Assembly (NCBI RefSeq): GCF_026013525.1
Contig: NZ_JAPDRA010000004.1
Coordinates: 288,412-352,411 of the forward strand
Reading direction: 5' to 3'
From: Sphingomonas canadensis
GTDB lineage: Bacteria; Pseudomonadota; Alphaproteobacteria; Sphingomonadales; Sphingomonadaceae
Length of the DNA stretch: 64,000 nucleotides
The notes beneath the pieces are model-generated. The model saw only the letters and a program-made list of their open reading frames with translations. It had not been told where the DNA came from and made no database searches. How positions within the stretch are numbered: position 1 is the stretch's first letter; every line of letters starts with the position of its first letter. Both the position numbers and the translations under genes were made by a program. This document shows, in pieces, positions 19,162 through 28,412 of this stretch.

Positions 19162-20982
19162 TCAAGCCGCGTCCTTCTGGCGGCTGGCGCGCTTGCGTTC
19201 GTGCGGGTCCAGGTGGCGCTTGCGCAGGCGGATCGACTTGGGCGTCACCTCCACCATCTCGTCGTCGTCGATATAGGCGATGGCCTGTTCCAGCGTCATC
19301 TTCTTCGGCGGGGTCAGGCGGATCGCGTCGTCCTTGCCGCTCGCCCGGAAATTGGTGAGCTGCTTGGACTTCATCGGATTGACTTCGAGATCGTCGGGCT
19401 TGGCGTTCTCGCCGATGATCATGCCTTCGTAGATCGGATCGCCCGGCGACACGAACAGGATGCCGCGCTCCTCCAGCGCGTTGAGCGCATAGCCCACCGC
19501 CTCGCCGGTGCCGTTGGAGATCAGCACGCCGTTGGGGCGGCCCTCGATCGTGCCCTTGTAGGGGCCGTATTTCTCGAACAGCCGGTTCATGATGCCGGTG
19601 CCGCGCGTATCCGACAGGAATTCGCCGTGATAGCCGATCAGCCCGCGCGAGGGGGCGGAGAAGGTGATGCGCGTCTTGCCGCCGCCGGACGGGCGCATGT
19701 CGGTCAGCTCCGCCTTGCGGATCGACATCTTCTCCACGACCGTGCCCGAATATTCGTCGTCCACATCGACGACGACGGTTTCATAGGGCTCCTCGCGCCC
19801 GCCGCCCTCGCCTTCGCGGAACAGCACGCGCGGGCGGCTGATGCCGAGCTCGAAGCCTTCGCGGCGCATCGTCTCGATCAGCACGCCGAGCTGGAGCTCG
19901 CCGCGGCCCGCCACCTCGAAGCTGTCCTTGTCGGCCGCTTCGGTCACGCGGATCGCGACGTTCGATTCGGCCTCGCGGAACAGGCGGTCGCGGATCATGC
20001 GGCTGGTCACCTTGGTGCCCTCGCGCCCCGCCATCGGGCTGTCGTTCACCGCGAAGCGCATCGACAGCGTGGGCGGATCGATCGGCTGGGCCTGGATTGG
20101 CTCGCTGACCGAGGTATCGGCGATGGTGTTCGCCACGGTGGCCACGGCCAGGCCGGCCATGCTGATGATGTCGCCCGCCCGCGCCTCGTCCACCGGCACG
20201 CGCTCCAGCCCGCGGAAGCTCATCAGCTTCGACGCGCGGCCCACCTCGATCACATTGCCCGCGTTGTCGAGCGCGTGGATCGGCTGGTTGACCTTCACCG
20301 TGCCCGACTGGACCCGGCCGGTGAGGATGCGGCCCAGGAAGTTGTCGCGATCCAGCAGCGTGACGAGGAAGCTGAACGGCGCGTCCTGATCCAGCGCGGG
20401 CGGCGGCACATGGCCGATGATCCGTTCGAACAGCGGCTCCAGCGTGCCTTCGCGCACATCGGCGTTGTCGCCGGCATAGCCGTTGCGGCCCGAGGCGAAG
20501 AGCACGGGGAAATCGAGCTGATCGTCATTGGCGTCCAGGCTGACGAACAGGTCGAACACCTCGTCCAGCACCTCCTGCGCGCGGGCGTCCGAACGGTCGA
20601 TCTTGTTGACCACCACGATCGGGCGAAGGCCCAGCGCCAGCGCCTTGCCGGTGACGAACTTGGTCTGTGGCATCGCGCCCTCGGCCGCGTCCACCAGCAG
20701 GATCACGCCGTCCACCATGGAGAGGATGCGCTCCACCTCGCCGCCGAAATCGGCGTGGCCGGGGGTATCGACGATGTTGATGCGCGTGCCCTGCCATTCC
20801 ACGCTGGTGCATTTGGCCAGGATGGTGATGCCGCGCTCCTTCTCCAGATCATTGGAGTCCATCGCGCGTTCTTCCACGCGCTGGTTGTCGCGGAAGGTGC
20901 CGGACTGGCGGAAAAGCTGGTCGACGAGCGTGGTCTTGCCGTGATCGACGTGGGCGATGATCGCCACGTTGCGGAGGTTCAT
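19162..20982 (-). CDS. typA: Translational GTPase TypA/BipA
   Basis: A 606-residue ribosome-associated GTPase, normal length for the family. G1 is [10 protein letters not shown] (residues ~10-19), switch I follows in [11 protein letters not shown]3 is [11 protein letters not shown], and G4 is NKIDR. The EF-Tu-like domain 2 is followed by the V-like domain and the TypA-specific C-terminal domain ([33 protein letters not shown]). It helps 50S assembly and translation under stress or cold. It is divergent from the FMN-reductase gene with 78 bases between the starts. Confidence 0.97.
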   Translation of the reverse strand: MNLRNVAIIAHVDHGKTTLVDQLFRQSGTFRDNQRVEERAMDSNDLEKERGITILAKCTSVEWQGTRINIVDTPGHADFGGEVERILSMVDGVILLVDAAEGAMPQTKFVTGKALALGLRPIVVVNKIDRSDARAQEVLDEVFDLFVSLDANDDQLDFPVLFASGRNGYAGDNADVREGTLEPLFERIIGHVPPPALDQDAPFSFLVTLLDRDNFLGRILTGRVQSGTVKVNQPIHALDNAGNVIEVGRASKLMSFRGLERVPVDEARAGDIISMAGLAVATVANTIADTSVSEPIQAQPIDPPTLSMRFAVNDSPMAGREGTKVTSRMIRDRLFREAESNVAIRVTEAADKDSFEVAGRGELQLGVLIETMRREGFELGISRPRVLFREGEGGGREEPYETVVVDVDDEYSGTVVEKMSIRKAELTDMRPSGGGKTRITFSAPSRGLIGYHGEFLSDTRGTGIMNRLFEKYGPYKGTIEGRPNGVLISNGTGEAVGYALNALEERGILFVSPGDPIYEGMIIGENAKPDDLEVNPMKSKQLTNFRASGKDDAIRLTPPKKMTLEQAIAYIDDDEMVEVTPKSIRLRKRHLDPHERKRASRQKDAA

Positions 20983-21060
20983 TGCGTTTTCCCGGGAGTG
21001 CGAGTTGGCGCGGCCCATAGCGGAGATTGTGCGAGTGCGAAAGTGCGTTAGGGTGATGCT

Positions 21061-21624
21061 ATGTCCCAGCCGCTGAACATCCTTGTCATCATGGGTTCTG
21101 TCCGCGAGGGCCGCATGGCCGAGCCGGTCGCCAACTGGGTGATGGAGCAGGCCGCGGCCCGTCCCGGGCTGGCGTGCGAGCTGGTGGACCTGAAGGACTG
21201 GAACCTGCCCTTCTACGCCTTCGCCAAGCCGCCCGCGGCGGGGGGATATGCCGATCCGCTGCAGATCGCCTGGGCGGACAAGATCGCCGCGGCGGACGGC
21301 TATATCCTGGTCACGCCCGAATATAACCACGGGCCGCCCGCGGTGCTGAAGAACGCGCTCGACTATGTCTATGCCGAATGGAACCGCAAGCCGATGGCCT
21401 TCGTCGGCTATGGCGGCAACGGCGGCGCGCGATCGATCGAGCTGCTGACCTGCATCGCACGCGAGCTGCAGACGGCGCCGCTGGAGGCATCGGTCCACAT
21501 CATGGGGGTGTGGGGCAAGGTGCAGGAGGGCCGCTTCGCCGGCGACGACAAGGACCTGCGCTGGATCGGCCATCTGTTCGACGAGATCGCCTGGTGGGGG
21601 AGCGCGCTGAAGGCGGCGCGGTGA
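21061..21624 (+). CDS. NADPH-dependent FMN reductase family protein
   Basis: A 187-residue flavodoxin-fold protein. The phosphate loop for FMN is ILVIMGSVREGRMAEPVANW at the N terminus. The family signature VTPEYNHGPPAVLKNALDY lies near residues 88-105 and GYGGNGGARSIE near 118. Relatives reduce FMN, quinones, azo dyes or chromate with NAD(P)H; the physiological acceptor cannot be told. The family length is typical and no signal peptide is present, so it is cytoplasmic. Confidence 0.9.
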   Translation: MSQPLNILVIMGSVREGRMAEPVANWVMEQAAARPGLACELVDLKDWNLPFYAFAKPPAAGGYADPLQIAWADKIAAADGYILVTPEYNHGPPAVLKNALDYVYAEWNRKPMAFVGYGGNGGARSIELLTCIARELQTAPLEASVHIMGVWGKVQEGRFAGDDKDLRWIGHLFDEIAWWGSALKAAR

Positions 21625-21718
21625 AACCCCGGCACGGGTCTTAACCGCGCCTTCACGGCGATGGTCTATCTGCTGCCCTATCCACGGGCCGCGTGCCCGG
21701 CGACCGCTTCGAGGCAGC

Positions 21719-22687
21719 ATGCTCCAGTTCCCGCTCCGGCTGTTCCGCCGGAACAAGCCCGCGCCGGTACCCGACGATACCGCGCGCCTTTTCGCCGAGA
21801 CCAGCAACGACATCTTCGTCCGCGCGGGGCCGGATCTGATGCCACGCTATGTCTCGCCCTCCGCGGTCGCGGTGCTGGGCTGGCCGATCGAGGACTGGAT
21901 GCAGGGTCCACTGGCCCATATGGTCGACAAGGATGCCGTGCTGGCCATGGACGCCGCCCAGATCGCCGCCGGCACCGAAAGCGCCCGGGTGACGCTGCGC
22001 ATGTGGCATCGCGACGGCAGCATCCGCTGGATGGAAGCCAGCGCCCGCCACCTGCCCCCCGAACCGGGCGAGGAGCGTGGCGACGTGCTGGTCGTGATGC
22101 GCGACGTCACCGAGCGCAAGCATCTGGAGGAAGAGCTCGCGCGGCTGGCCGCGATCGACGGGCTGACGGGGCTGGCCAACCGCCGCGTGTTCGACGAGGC
22201 GCTGTCGCGCTGCTGGATCGACGAACTGGCCGACGCAGGGCCGATATCGCTGCTGATGATCGATCTCGACTGGTTCAAGCAGTTCAACGACCGTTACGGC
22301 CATCAGGTGGGCGACGATTGCCTGCGCGCGATCGGCAGGGTACTGCGCGCCCGCTTCGGCGCGCCCCCGGCGCTCCCCGCACGCTATGGCGGGGAGGAGA
22401 TGGCGGTGATCCTGCCCGATACCGGCCCGGCCGACGCCCATGCGGCCGGAGAGGCCGTGCGCAGCGACATCGCCGCCCTGAAGCTTCCGCACGCATCGAA
22501 CCCGGCCGGCGTGGTGACCGCCTGCATCGGCGTGGCAACCGCGGTGGCGCGGCCCGGCGGATCGATCCGCATGCCCGAAGGGCTGGTGCTCGCGGCCGAC
22601 AACATGCTCTACCGCGCCAAGGCGGCGGGCCGGAACCGCGTGGAAAGCACCATCCTGCTGGCGCCCGAGGAGGGCCGCATCGCCTGA
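21719..22687 (+). CDS. PAS-GGDEF diguanylate cyclase
   Basis: A 322-residue soluble protein. Residues ~18-140 are a PAS domain (LFAETSNDIFVRAGPDLMPR, ending in VVMRDVTERKHLEEELARL, the usual PAC tail and signalling helix). Residues ~150-320 are a GGDEF domain with DGLTGLANRR, the active loop RYGGEEMAVIL, and a C-terminal NMLYRAKAAGRNRV. The active site reads GGEEM instead of GGDEF or GGEEF; M at the last place is tolerated in some active enzymes. The RxxD product-inhibition site upstream of the loop is absent. It should make cyclic di-GMP in response to an unknown PAS signal. Confidence 0.9.
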   Translation: MLQFPLRLFRRNKPAPVPDDTARLFAETSNDIFVRAGPDLMPRYVSPSAVAVLGWPIEDWMQGPLAHMVDKDAVLAMDAAQIAAGTESARVTLRMWHRDGSIRWMEASARHLPPEPGEERGDVLVVMRDVTERKHLEEELARLAAIDGLTGLANRRVFDEALSRCWIDELADAGPISLLMIDLDWFKQFNDRYGHQVGDDCLRAIGRVLRARFGAPPALPARYGGEEMAVILPDTGPADAHAAGEAVRSDIAALKLPHASNPAGVVTACIGVATAVARPGGSIRMPEGLVLAADNMLYRAKAAGRNRVESTILLAPEEGRIA

Positions 22688-22739
22688 GCGGGCCGTGCCG
22701 GGCCGGCTCGCGGGATGCGGCTATGCAGCCGCGAATTGC

Positions 22740-22757
22740 GTGTTATACCAATAACAC
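22740..22757. promoter_or_regulatory. Perfect AT-rich palindrome, putative operator
   Basis: GTGTTAT-ACCA-ATAACAC is a perfect 7-bp inverted repeat with a 4-base spacer, 16 bases before the ATG of a small lipoprotein gene. Such AT-rich symmetry is rare in this genome. Together with the AT-rich elements before telA and the SPFH operon it suggests a repressor site, perhaps of the GntR kind. Confidence 0.5.
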
Positions 22758-22773
22758 ACAAAGGACCCCGCCG

Positions 22774-23112
22774 ATGAAGCCGTTCCCCGCGCTCGCCCTG
22801 CTGCTGATGCTCCCCGCATGCCAGCCCGCCGGCGAGAAGACCGTGGAGGCGGTGCTGGACGCCAGGCTGGAGGGCGGAACGGTGACGCTGCAGTGCCGCC
22901 GTTCGAGCAGCGGGAGCTGCCACGCGCTGTTCTACACCGATCGCGAATTGCTGGGCGCGGTGGCGAAAGCGGGCGAAAGCGCGTCGGCCGAGGGCATCGG
23001 CCCCGGCACGCGCTATTGCGTCGATGCCGAACAGCCCGATCCGGCCAAGTGCCGTCCCCGCCCGCTGGAGGAAGGCGAGCAGATCGTCCGCCGCAACAAG
23101 ACGGGCGGATAG
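22774..23112 (+). CDS. Small lipoprotein, unknown function
   Basis: A 112-residue protein with a lipoprotein signal (MKPFPALALLLMLPAC, lipobox LPAC). The mature domain has four cysteines (TLQCRRSSSGSCHALFY, RYCVDAEQ, AKCRPRP), suggesting two disulfides, and no recognised catalytic motif. A SD-like AAGGA precedes the ATG, and a perfect palindrome overlaps the likely promoter region. It sits between the diguanylate cyclase and the telA pair; 123 bases and another palindrome separate it from telA. Confidence 0.75.
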   Translation: MKPFPALALLLMLPACQPAGEKTVEAVLDARLEGGTVTLQCRRSSSGSCHALFYTDRELLGAVAKAGESASAEGIGPGTRYCVDAEQPDPAKCRPRPLEEGEQIVRRNKTGG

Positions 23113-23160
23113 GCCCCGCGCGCGGCGCCGCGGCCCGCCGCCCTTGGCCTCCGGCCAGTG

Positions 23161-23182
23161 GTGTATTATATGAACGATACAC
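23161..23182. promoter_or_regulatory. AT-rich inverted repeat, putative operator of the telA-xpaC operon
   Basis: GTGTAT and ATACAC arms are separated by 10 AT-rich bases. The outer bases also fit a GGTG-N16-CAC(t) arrangement. It lies 54 bases before the chosen telA start. The TATCGT and ATATAA elements on its complement recur, two bases further apart, in front of the SPFH operon. Confidence 0.5.
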
Positions 23183-23235
23183 TTGATGATGCCGCCAACT
23201 GCTCTAGATCAGCATGGGTGGCATTGGAGGCAGGA

Positions 23236-24438
23236 ATGGCGACCAAGTTAGAGGCCCCGGAACAGGAACTGGTGCTCACCCCTCCCGAGCCTGTGGCGGT
23301 GGTGCAGCCGGAGAAGGCCGCGGGGCTGGTTCCCGTGGACGATGCGAAGAAGACCGAGCTGGAAGCGCGCGTCGACGGCTTCATCGAGGACCTGGTGGCG
23401 CAGGACGTGAACTCGCCCGAATTCGGCAAGCGCGTCGATGCGATCGCGGCGATGGGGCAGAAGGAGATCCGCGACGCGGCCGGCCAGTCCAACCGCTTCC
23501 TCGATCGCCCCGTGCGCGCGATGGACGCGGACACCGGCGTCGGCGCCGACCTGCTGGCGCTGCGCAAGACGGTGGAAGACCTGGACCCCAGCCGCAACGG
23601 CAAGCTGGTGGGCGGCAAGGACGGCTTCCTCAGCCGCATCTTCGGCGGCGGCATCAAGCAATATTTCCGCAAGTACCAAAGCTCGCAGAGCCACATCAAC
23701 GGCATCCTAAAAAGCCTGGCCAACGGCAAGGACGAGCTGTTGCAGGACAATGCCGCCATCGGCACCGAGCGCGCCAACCTGTGGAACGCCATGGGGCGGC
23801 TGGAACAGATGATCTATCTGTCGAAGGCGATGGACGCGAAGCTGGAGGAAAAGGCCAACGAGCTGGATCACACCGATCCCGCCAAGGCCAAGGCCGTGCG
23901 CGAGACCGCGCTCTTCTATGTCCGCCAGCGCACGCAGGACCTGCTGACGCAGATGGCGGTGACGGTGCAGGGCTATCTCGCGCTCGATCTGGTCAAGAAG
24001 AACAATGTCGAGCTGATCAAGGGCGTCGACCGCGCCTCCACCACCACGGTCTCCGCGCTGCGCACGGCCGTGACCGTGGCACAGGCGCTGACCAACCAGA
24101 AGCTGGTGCTGGACCAGATCACCGCGCTGAACACCACCACCGCGGGCCTGATCGATTCGACCGGCCAGCTCCTGAAGAGCAACACCGCCGCGATCCATGA
24201 GCAGGCCGCCAGCTCCACCATCCCGGTGGAGACGCTGCAGCGTGCGTTCCAGAACATCTATGACACGATGGACGCGATCGACACGTTCAAGCTGAAGGCG
24301 CTCGACAGCATGAAGGCAACGGTCAACACGCTGTCGAACGAGGTGGAGAAGTCCAAGGGCTATATCGCCCGCGCCGAGGGTGCCTCGCAGAACCAGGTGT
24401 CCGGCCCCGGCGACACCTATCGGCTGGAGGCGCTGTAA
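23236..24438 (+). CDS. TelA family toxic-anion-resistance protein
   Basis: A 400-residue, mostly helical soluble protein of the TelA (YaaN/KlaA-like) family. It has a long coiled-coil-like middle and the family stretches LTQMAVTVQGYLALDLVKKN and NVELIKGVDRASTTTVSALR near residues 240-280. TelA proteins are linked to tellurite, antibiotic and envelope stress; the mechanism is unknown. The ATG at 23236 follows GGAGGCAGGA; in-frame ATGs further 5' fall inside the putative operator and were rejected. The partner XpaC-like gene starts 6 bases later, the same pairing as in Bacillus. Confidence 0.88.
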   Translation: MATKLEAPEQELVLTPPEPVAVVQPEKAAGLVPVDDAKKTELEARVDGFIEDLVAQDVNSPEFGKRVDAIAAMGQKEIRDAAGQSNRFLDRPVRAMDADTGVGADLLALRKTVEDLDPSRNGKLVGGKDGFLSRIFGGGIKQYFRKYQSSQSHINGILKSLANGKDELLQDNAAIGTERANLWNAMGRLEQMIYLSKAMDAKLEEKANELDHTDPAKAKAVRETALFYVRQRTQDLLTQMAVTVQGYLALDLVKKNNVELIKGVDRASTTTVSALRTAVTVAQALTNQKLVLDQITALNTTTAGLIDSTGQLLKSNTAAIHEQAASSTIPVETLQRAFQNIYDTMDAIDTFKLKALDSMKATVNTLSNEVEKSKGYIARAEGASQNQVSGPGDTYRLEAL

Positions 24439-24444
24439 GGGCCG

Positions 24445-25161
24445 ATGCCCACCGAAGTGGACAACCAGATCGCGCGCGCCAGCGAGCTGCTCAACCGGGC
24501 TCGCGAGCGTCATGCGTCGGTCGCGCGCCGCGCGCGCCGTACCGCCAACGAGGCCGGTGCGCGCATCCGCCGCATCCTGATCGCCGTGGCCGTGATCCTG
24601 GCCTCGGCGTTCGTGGCGGGGCTGGTGCTGCCCGGCGGCATCGGCATGACCGGGGTGCTCGGCGTGATCGGCCTGCTGATCGCCGCGACCATCCTGTTCG
24701 CGATGCTGCCCGCGGCCGGCCCACCGCCCAGCGCCGAGAAGCTGGCGCAGGTGCCGCTGAAGGCGCTGCCGGTCACCACCGAACGCTGGCTGGAGACCCA
24801 GCGGCCCGCACTGCCCGCCCCGGCGCGATCGCTGGTCGATTCGATCGGCGTGAAGCTGGAGATGCTGGCGCCGCAGCTCGCCACGCTCGACGAACAGTCG
24901 CCCGCCGCGCAGGAGGTGCGCAAGCTGGTGGGCGAGCAACTGCCCGAGCTGATCAAGGGCTATGGCCGCGTGCCCGAGCCGCTGCGCGCCGTGGAACGCA
25001 ACGGCATGACGCCCGACCAGCAGCTTGCCGACAGCCTGCGCCTGATCGACGGCGAGATCGCCGAGATGAGCGAGCAGCTTGCCCAGGGCGACATCGACGC
25101 GCTGGAAACGCGCGGGCGATACCTGCAGATCAAGTATCGCGACGAGGATTTCGCGGACTGA
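24445..25161 (+). CDS. XpaC-like membrane protein, TelA partner
   Basis: A 238-residue protein with a helical charged N terminus, two adjacent membrane helices (residues ~42-65 and 68-88), and a cytoplasmic helical C-terminal half (RSLVDSIGVKLEMLAPQLAT, LRLIDGEIAEMSEQLAQGDI). The layout fits the family annotated as 5-bromo-4-chloroindolyl phosphate hydrolysis protein XpaC, which accompanies TelA in many genomes. Hydrolase activity is doubtful, as no catalytic motif is seen. It may anchor TelA to the membrane. Confidence 0.75.
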   Translation: MPTEVDNQIARASELLNRARERHASVARRARRTANEAGARIRRILIAVAVILASAFVAGLVLPGGIGMTGVLGVIGLLIAATILFAMLPAAGPPPSAEKLAQVPLKALPVTTERWLETQRPALPAPARSLVDSIGVKLEMLAPQLATLDEQSPAAQEVRKLVGEQLPELIKGYGRVPEPLRAVERNGMTPDQQLADSLRLIDGEIAEMSEQLAQGDIDALETRGRYLQIKYRDEDFAD

Positions 25162-25204
25162 GCGGGCCGGAACCGCAACCACTTCAGCAGAGCTGCCTCA
25201 GACC

Positions 25205-25981
25205 CTAACGCACCACCCCCGCCTTCGCCCGCTCGCTCAGCCGCTCGACCGCCTGGGCGTGGATGCCGGGCGCGGTGGCGAGCACGCCGAACGCCTCGCC
25301 GGAAGGGGTGTTGAACTCCAGCCGTTCGCCGAAGGCGTCGGTAACGGCCGCCCCCGCCTCACGCGCGAGCAGCACGGCGGCGGCGATGTCCCATTCCGCG
25401 CCCCAGCGCAGCGTGGCGACCAGATCGGCCTCCCCCGCCGCGACCATGCCGATGCGCAGCGCGATCGAATTGGGCTTGAACACCGGGGTCAGGTCCGCGT
25501 CGACGCGCGGCAGGCTGTCCGCCGGAACGCGCGCGCCGGGCAGCAGCGCGCGGGTGCCCGTGCGCAGCGTCTCGCCGTTGCGGCACGCGCCGCCGCCCGC
25601 CACCGCGCTCCACAATTCGCCGCGCGCGGGCGCATCGAGCACGCCCACCACCGGCTGGCCATATTCCACCAGCGCGATCGACACCGCCCAGCCCGGCCGC
25701 CCGCGCAGATAATCGCGCGTGCCGTCGATCGGATCGACCACCCAGACGCGATCGTGCGCCAGCCGCGCGCGATCGTCGACGCTCTCCTCCGACAGCCAGC
25801 CCGCATCGGGCACCAGCGCCATCAGCCGCTCGCGCAGCATCGCGTCCAGCGCCATGTCGATCTCGCACACCGGGTTGCCCGGCGCCTTTTCCCATCGCGC
25901 GAAATCGTCCTGCCAGCGGTCCATCGCATAGCGGCCCGCTTCGGCGGCGATCGCCGCGATCGAGTCGGCCAGGTCAGTCAC
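25205..25981 (-). CDS. Inositol monophosphatase family protein (CysQ/IMPase type)
   Basis: A 258-residue Mg2+-dependent phosphatase. Metal-site motifs are WLSEESVDDRARL (Glu), WVVDPIDGTRDYLRG (D-x-I-D-G-T, near residues 80-95) and the late WDIAAAVLLAREAGA. The family dephosphorylates inositol phosphates, histidinol phosphate or 3'-phosphoadenosine 5'-phosphate; the TRDYLRG loop resembles CysQ- and HisN-type members, but the substrate stays open. Its start overlaps the end of pmbA by 8 bases, so the two are translated from one message. Confidence 0.88.
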   Translation of the reverse strand: MTDLADSIAAIAAEAGRYAMDRWQDDFARWEKAPGNPVCEIDMALDAMLRERLMALVPDAGWLSEESVDDRARLAHDRVWVVDPIDGTRDYLRGRPGWAVSIALVEYGQPVVGVLDAPARGELWSAVAGGGACRNGETLRTGTRALLPGARVPADSLPRVDADLTPVFKPNSIALRIGMVAAGEADLVATLRWGAEWDIAAAVLLAREAGAAVTDAFGERLEFNTPSGEAFGVLATAPGIHAQAVERLSERAKAGVVR

Positions 25982-27320
25982 CGGCGATCATCATCCCGTC
26001 GATGCGCAGCGTGGGCGCGTTGGCGCCATAGCGGAATTCCAGGTCGCTCGCCGGGGTGATCGCCAGAAACATATCCTTCAGGTTGCCCGCGATGGTGATT
26101 TCGGAGACCGGGCGGGTCAGCTCGCCGTTCTCGATCAGGAAGCCCGCCGCGCCGCGGCTGTAGTCGCCCGTCACCCCGTTGATGCCGTGGCCGATCAGCT
26201 CGGTGACGTAGACGCCGCGCGCGATCGCGCCGATCAGCGTCTCGCGCGGTTCGCGGCCCGGCTCCATATAGAGGTTGCTGGGGCTGGTCATCGGCCCGCC
26301 GCCGATGCTGCGCACCGCATGGCCGGTCGGCTCCAGCCCAAGCTGGCGCGCGGCCGCGCTGTCGAGCAGCCAGCTTTCGAGCATGCCGTCCACCACCAGA
26401 TCGAACGGCATCACCGCCAGCCCTTCCCCGTCGAACGGGCGCGAGCGCAGGCCGCGCGGCCGGTGCGGATCGTCGCGGATCGTGACGCCCGGCGCGAACA
26501 CCCGCGTGCCGAGCGCGTCCTGGAGGAAGCTGGTGCCCCGCGCGATCGAGGCGCCGGCGATCGCCCCCGCCAGGTGGCCGAGCAGCCCGCCGGAGACGCG
26601 GCGATCGAACACCACGGGCATGGCCCCGCTTTCGACGCGGCCGGGGTTCAGCCGCGCCACCGTGCGATCACCCGCCAGCCGGCCGATCGCCTCCGGCGCC
26701 TCCAGCAGCGCCGCGTGGCGCGCGGAATGCCAGGCGCCGTCGCGCTGCTTGGCATCGCCGGTGCCCGCGAGCACGCTGGCGCTGGTCATGTGGCTGGTGA
26801 GCGCATAGGCGCCCGCGAAGCCGTGGCTGGTGGCCAGCGCGGTGATCGTGCGCCCGGCGGACGCGCTGCCGCCCTCGCTGTTGGTCACGCCCGCAACGGC
26901 GCGCGCGGCGTCTTCCGCGGCGAGCGCGCGTTCCTTGAGCGCGGCGGGGCCTTCCTGCGCGCCATCGTCCAGGTCGAGCTGGGGCGGTGCGCCGTGCAGC
27001 AGCCGCACCTCGGGCGCCAGCCCGGCCCAGGGGTCCTCGGGTGCCTCGCGCGCCATCGCCAGCACGCGATCGACCAGCCCGGCAACCGTTTCCGGCGCGA
27101 TATCGGACGAGGATACGCTGGCCGAGCGGCGGCCCACAAACACGCGCAGCCCCAGCTCCTCGCTCTCCGAACGCTCGACATCCTCCAGCGCGCCCATCCG
27201 CACCGATACGGCGGTGGAGCGATCGGCGGCGATCACGGCATCGGCGGCATCGGCGCCCGCCCGCTTGGCCCGCGCGACGATATCCTCGACGCGCTCCCGG
27301 GCCTGTTCGACAGTCAGCAT
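25974..27320 (-). CDS. pmbA: TldD/PmbA family protein, PmbA-type
   Basis: A 448-residue partner of the TldD metalloprotease, which matures peptide antibiotics (microcin B17) and degrades the CcdA antitoxin in E. coli. PmbA/TldE itself lacks the HExxxH zinc motif, and none is seen here. Family stretches are ELGLRVFVGRRSASVSSSDI near residue 60 and a C-terminal GHGINGVTGDYSRGAAGFLI. The ATG at 27320 was taken; a GTG three codons earlier is possible. No tldD is present in the window. Confidence 0.9.
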   Translation of the reverse strand: MLTVEQARERVEDIVARAKRAGADAADAVIAADRSTAVSVRMGALEDVERSESEELGLRVFVGRRSASVSSSDIAPETVAGLVDRVLAMAREAPEDPWAGLAPEVRLLHGAPPQLDLDDGAQEGPAALKERALAAEDAARAVAGVTNSEGGSASAGRTITALATSHGFAGAYALTSHMTSASVLAGTGDAKQRDGAWHSARHAALLEAPEAIGRLAGDRTVARLNPGRVESGAMPVVFDRRVSGGLLGHLAGAIAGASIARGTSFLQDALGTRVFAPGVTIRDDPHRPRGLRSRPFDGEGLAVMPFDLVVDGMLESWLLDSAAARQLGLEPTGHAVRSIGGGPMTSPSNLYMEPGREPRETLIGAIARGVYVTELIGHGINGVTGDYSRGAAGFLIENGELTRPVSEITIAGNLKDMFLAITPASDLEFRYGANAPTLRIDGMMIAGD

Positions 27321-27365
27321 CCCGGGCACTTAGGGATGCGCCCGGCGAAGGTCAAAGCCGTAGCA

Positions 27366-28280
27366 TCACGCAGTGGTGCCGACAACGAAGCAGGCGGCGA
27401 ACACCAGCAGCCCCGCGAACCGGTTCGAACGGAACCGGGCGAGCGCGCCGGCCCCGTCCTTCGGATCGAGCGTCGCTACCTGCCATCCCAGATGCGCCGC
27501 CGCGGGCAGCAGCGCCGCCAGCGCCAGCGGATCGGGCCGCACCTGCCAGATCGCCGCGCCCCACAGCGCGGCCGCCAGCGCATAGAATAGCGCCACGCCG
27601 CCGCGCACCCGGCTGCCCAGGCGCCGCGCGGACGATCGCACGCCGATCAGCGCGTCATCGTCCACATCCTGCAGCGCATAGATGGTGTCGTATCCGATCA
27701 CCCACAGGATCGATCCGGCATAGAGCAGCAGCCCCGGCGCGATCGGCGCGTCCTCCGCCTGCGCCCAGCCGACCAGCGCGGCCCAGGAGAAGACCAGCCC
27801 CAGCCATGCCTGCGGCCACCAGGTGATCCGCTTCATGAAGGGATAGGCCGCCACCAGCGCCAGGCTGGCCACCGCCACCCCGGCCGCGACCGGCCGGAGC
27901 TGGACCAGCACCACCAGCCCGACAAGGCACAGCGCCAGCAGCCAGGCCCAGGCGGCCTTGAGGCTCACCGCGCCGCTGGCGAGCGGGCGGCTGCGCGTGC
28001 GGGCCACCATCCGGTCCAGGTCGCGATCGACGATGTCATTGTAGACGCAGCCCGCGCCGCGCATCGCGATGCTGCCCAGCAGGAACCACAGGATCATGTC
28101 CCATCGTTCCACCGCCCGGCCCGAAAGCGCGATCGCCCAGGCACCCGGCCAGAACAGCAGCCACCAGCCGATCGGCCGATCGAACCGGGCGAGCAGCGCG
28201 AAGGGGCGCAGCGGCGCGGGCACCAGCCCGATCAGGCCGCGATGTTCTGAATCGGGAACGATATCGGCCGGCGTCGTCAT
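27366..28280 (-). CDS. ubiA: 4-hydroxybenzoate polyprenyltransferase UbiA
   Basis: A 304-residue membrane prenyltransferase that attaches the polyprenyl tail to 4-hydroxybenzoate in ubiquinone synthesis. The first aspartate-rich motif is NDIVDRDLDRMVARTRSRPL near residues 80-100. The second is DVDDDALIGVRSSA near 200. Eight or nine membrane helices are visible. The ATG at 28280 was chosen because homologues start shortly before the LLARFDRPIGWWLLFWPG helix; a 20-residue basic upstream extension is unlikely. It is divergent from a DUF2147 gene. Confidence 0.94.
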   Translation of the reverse strand: MTTPADIVPDSEHRGLIGLVPAPLRPFALLARFDRPIGWWLLFWPGAWAIALSGRAVERWDMILWFLLGSIAMRGAGCVYNDIVDRDLDRMVARTRSRPLASGAVSLKAAWAWLLALCLVGLVVLVQLRPVAAGVAVASLALVAAYPFMKRITWWPQAWLGLVFSWAALVGWAQAEDAPIAPGLLLYAGSILWVIGYDTIYALQDVDDDALIGVRSSARRLGSRVRGGVALFYALAAALWGAAIWQVRPDPLALAALLPAAAHLGWQVATLDPKDGAGALARFRSNRFAGLLVFAACFVVGTTA

Positions 28281-28343
28281 AGGCCGTGCCCCTACCGCCT
28301 TGCGCCGCACGGCGGCAAGGTTCAGCTTGCGATCAGCCAAGTT

Positions 28344-28379
28344 GCGCCATGAAATCGCCCTTGAAAGGGCGCCTGGCGC
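28344..28379. promoter_or_regulatory. Nested palindrome between ubiA and the DUF2147 gene
   Basis: Outer arms GCGCCA / TGGCGC enclose inner arms GCCCTT / AAGGGC separated by two bases. It lies 33 bases before the DUF2147 start and 63 bases before the ubiA start. It could be an operator or an RNA hairpin in the leader. Confidence 0.3.
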
Positions 28380-28412
28380 ACCGATCTACTGCGAAACGAT
28401 TGCTTGGAGACC

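Noticed and set aside
19135..21051. A 638-codon plus-strand frame opposite typA
   Set aside because: It mirrors typA exactly and its product is His/Arg/Ala-rich noise; typA is complete and unmistakable.
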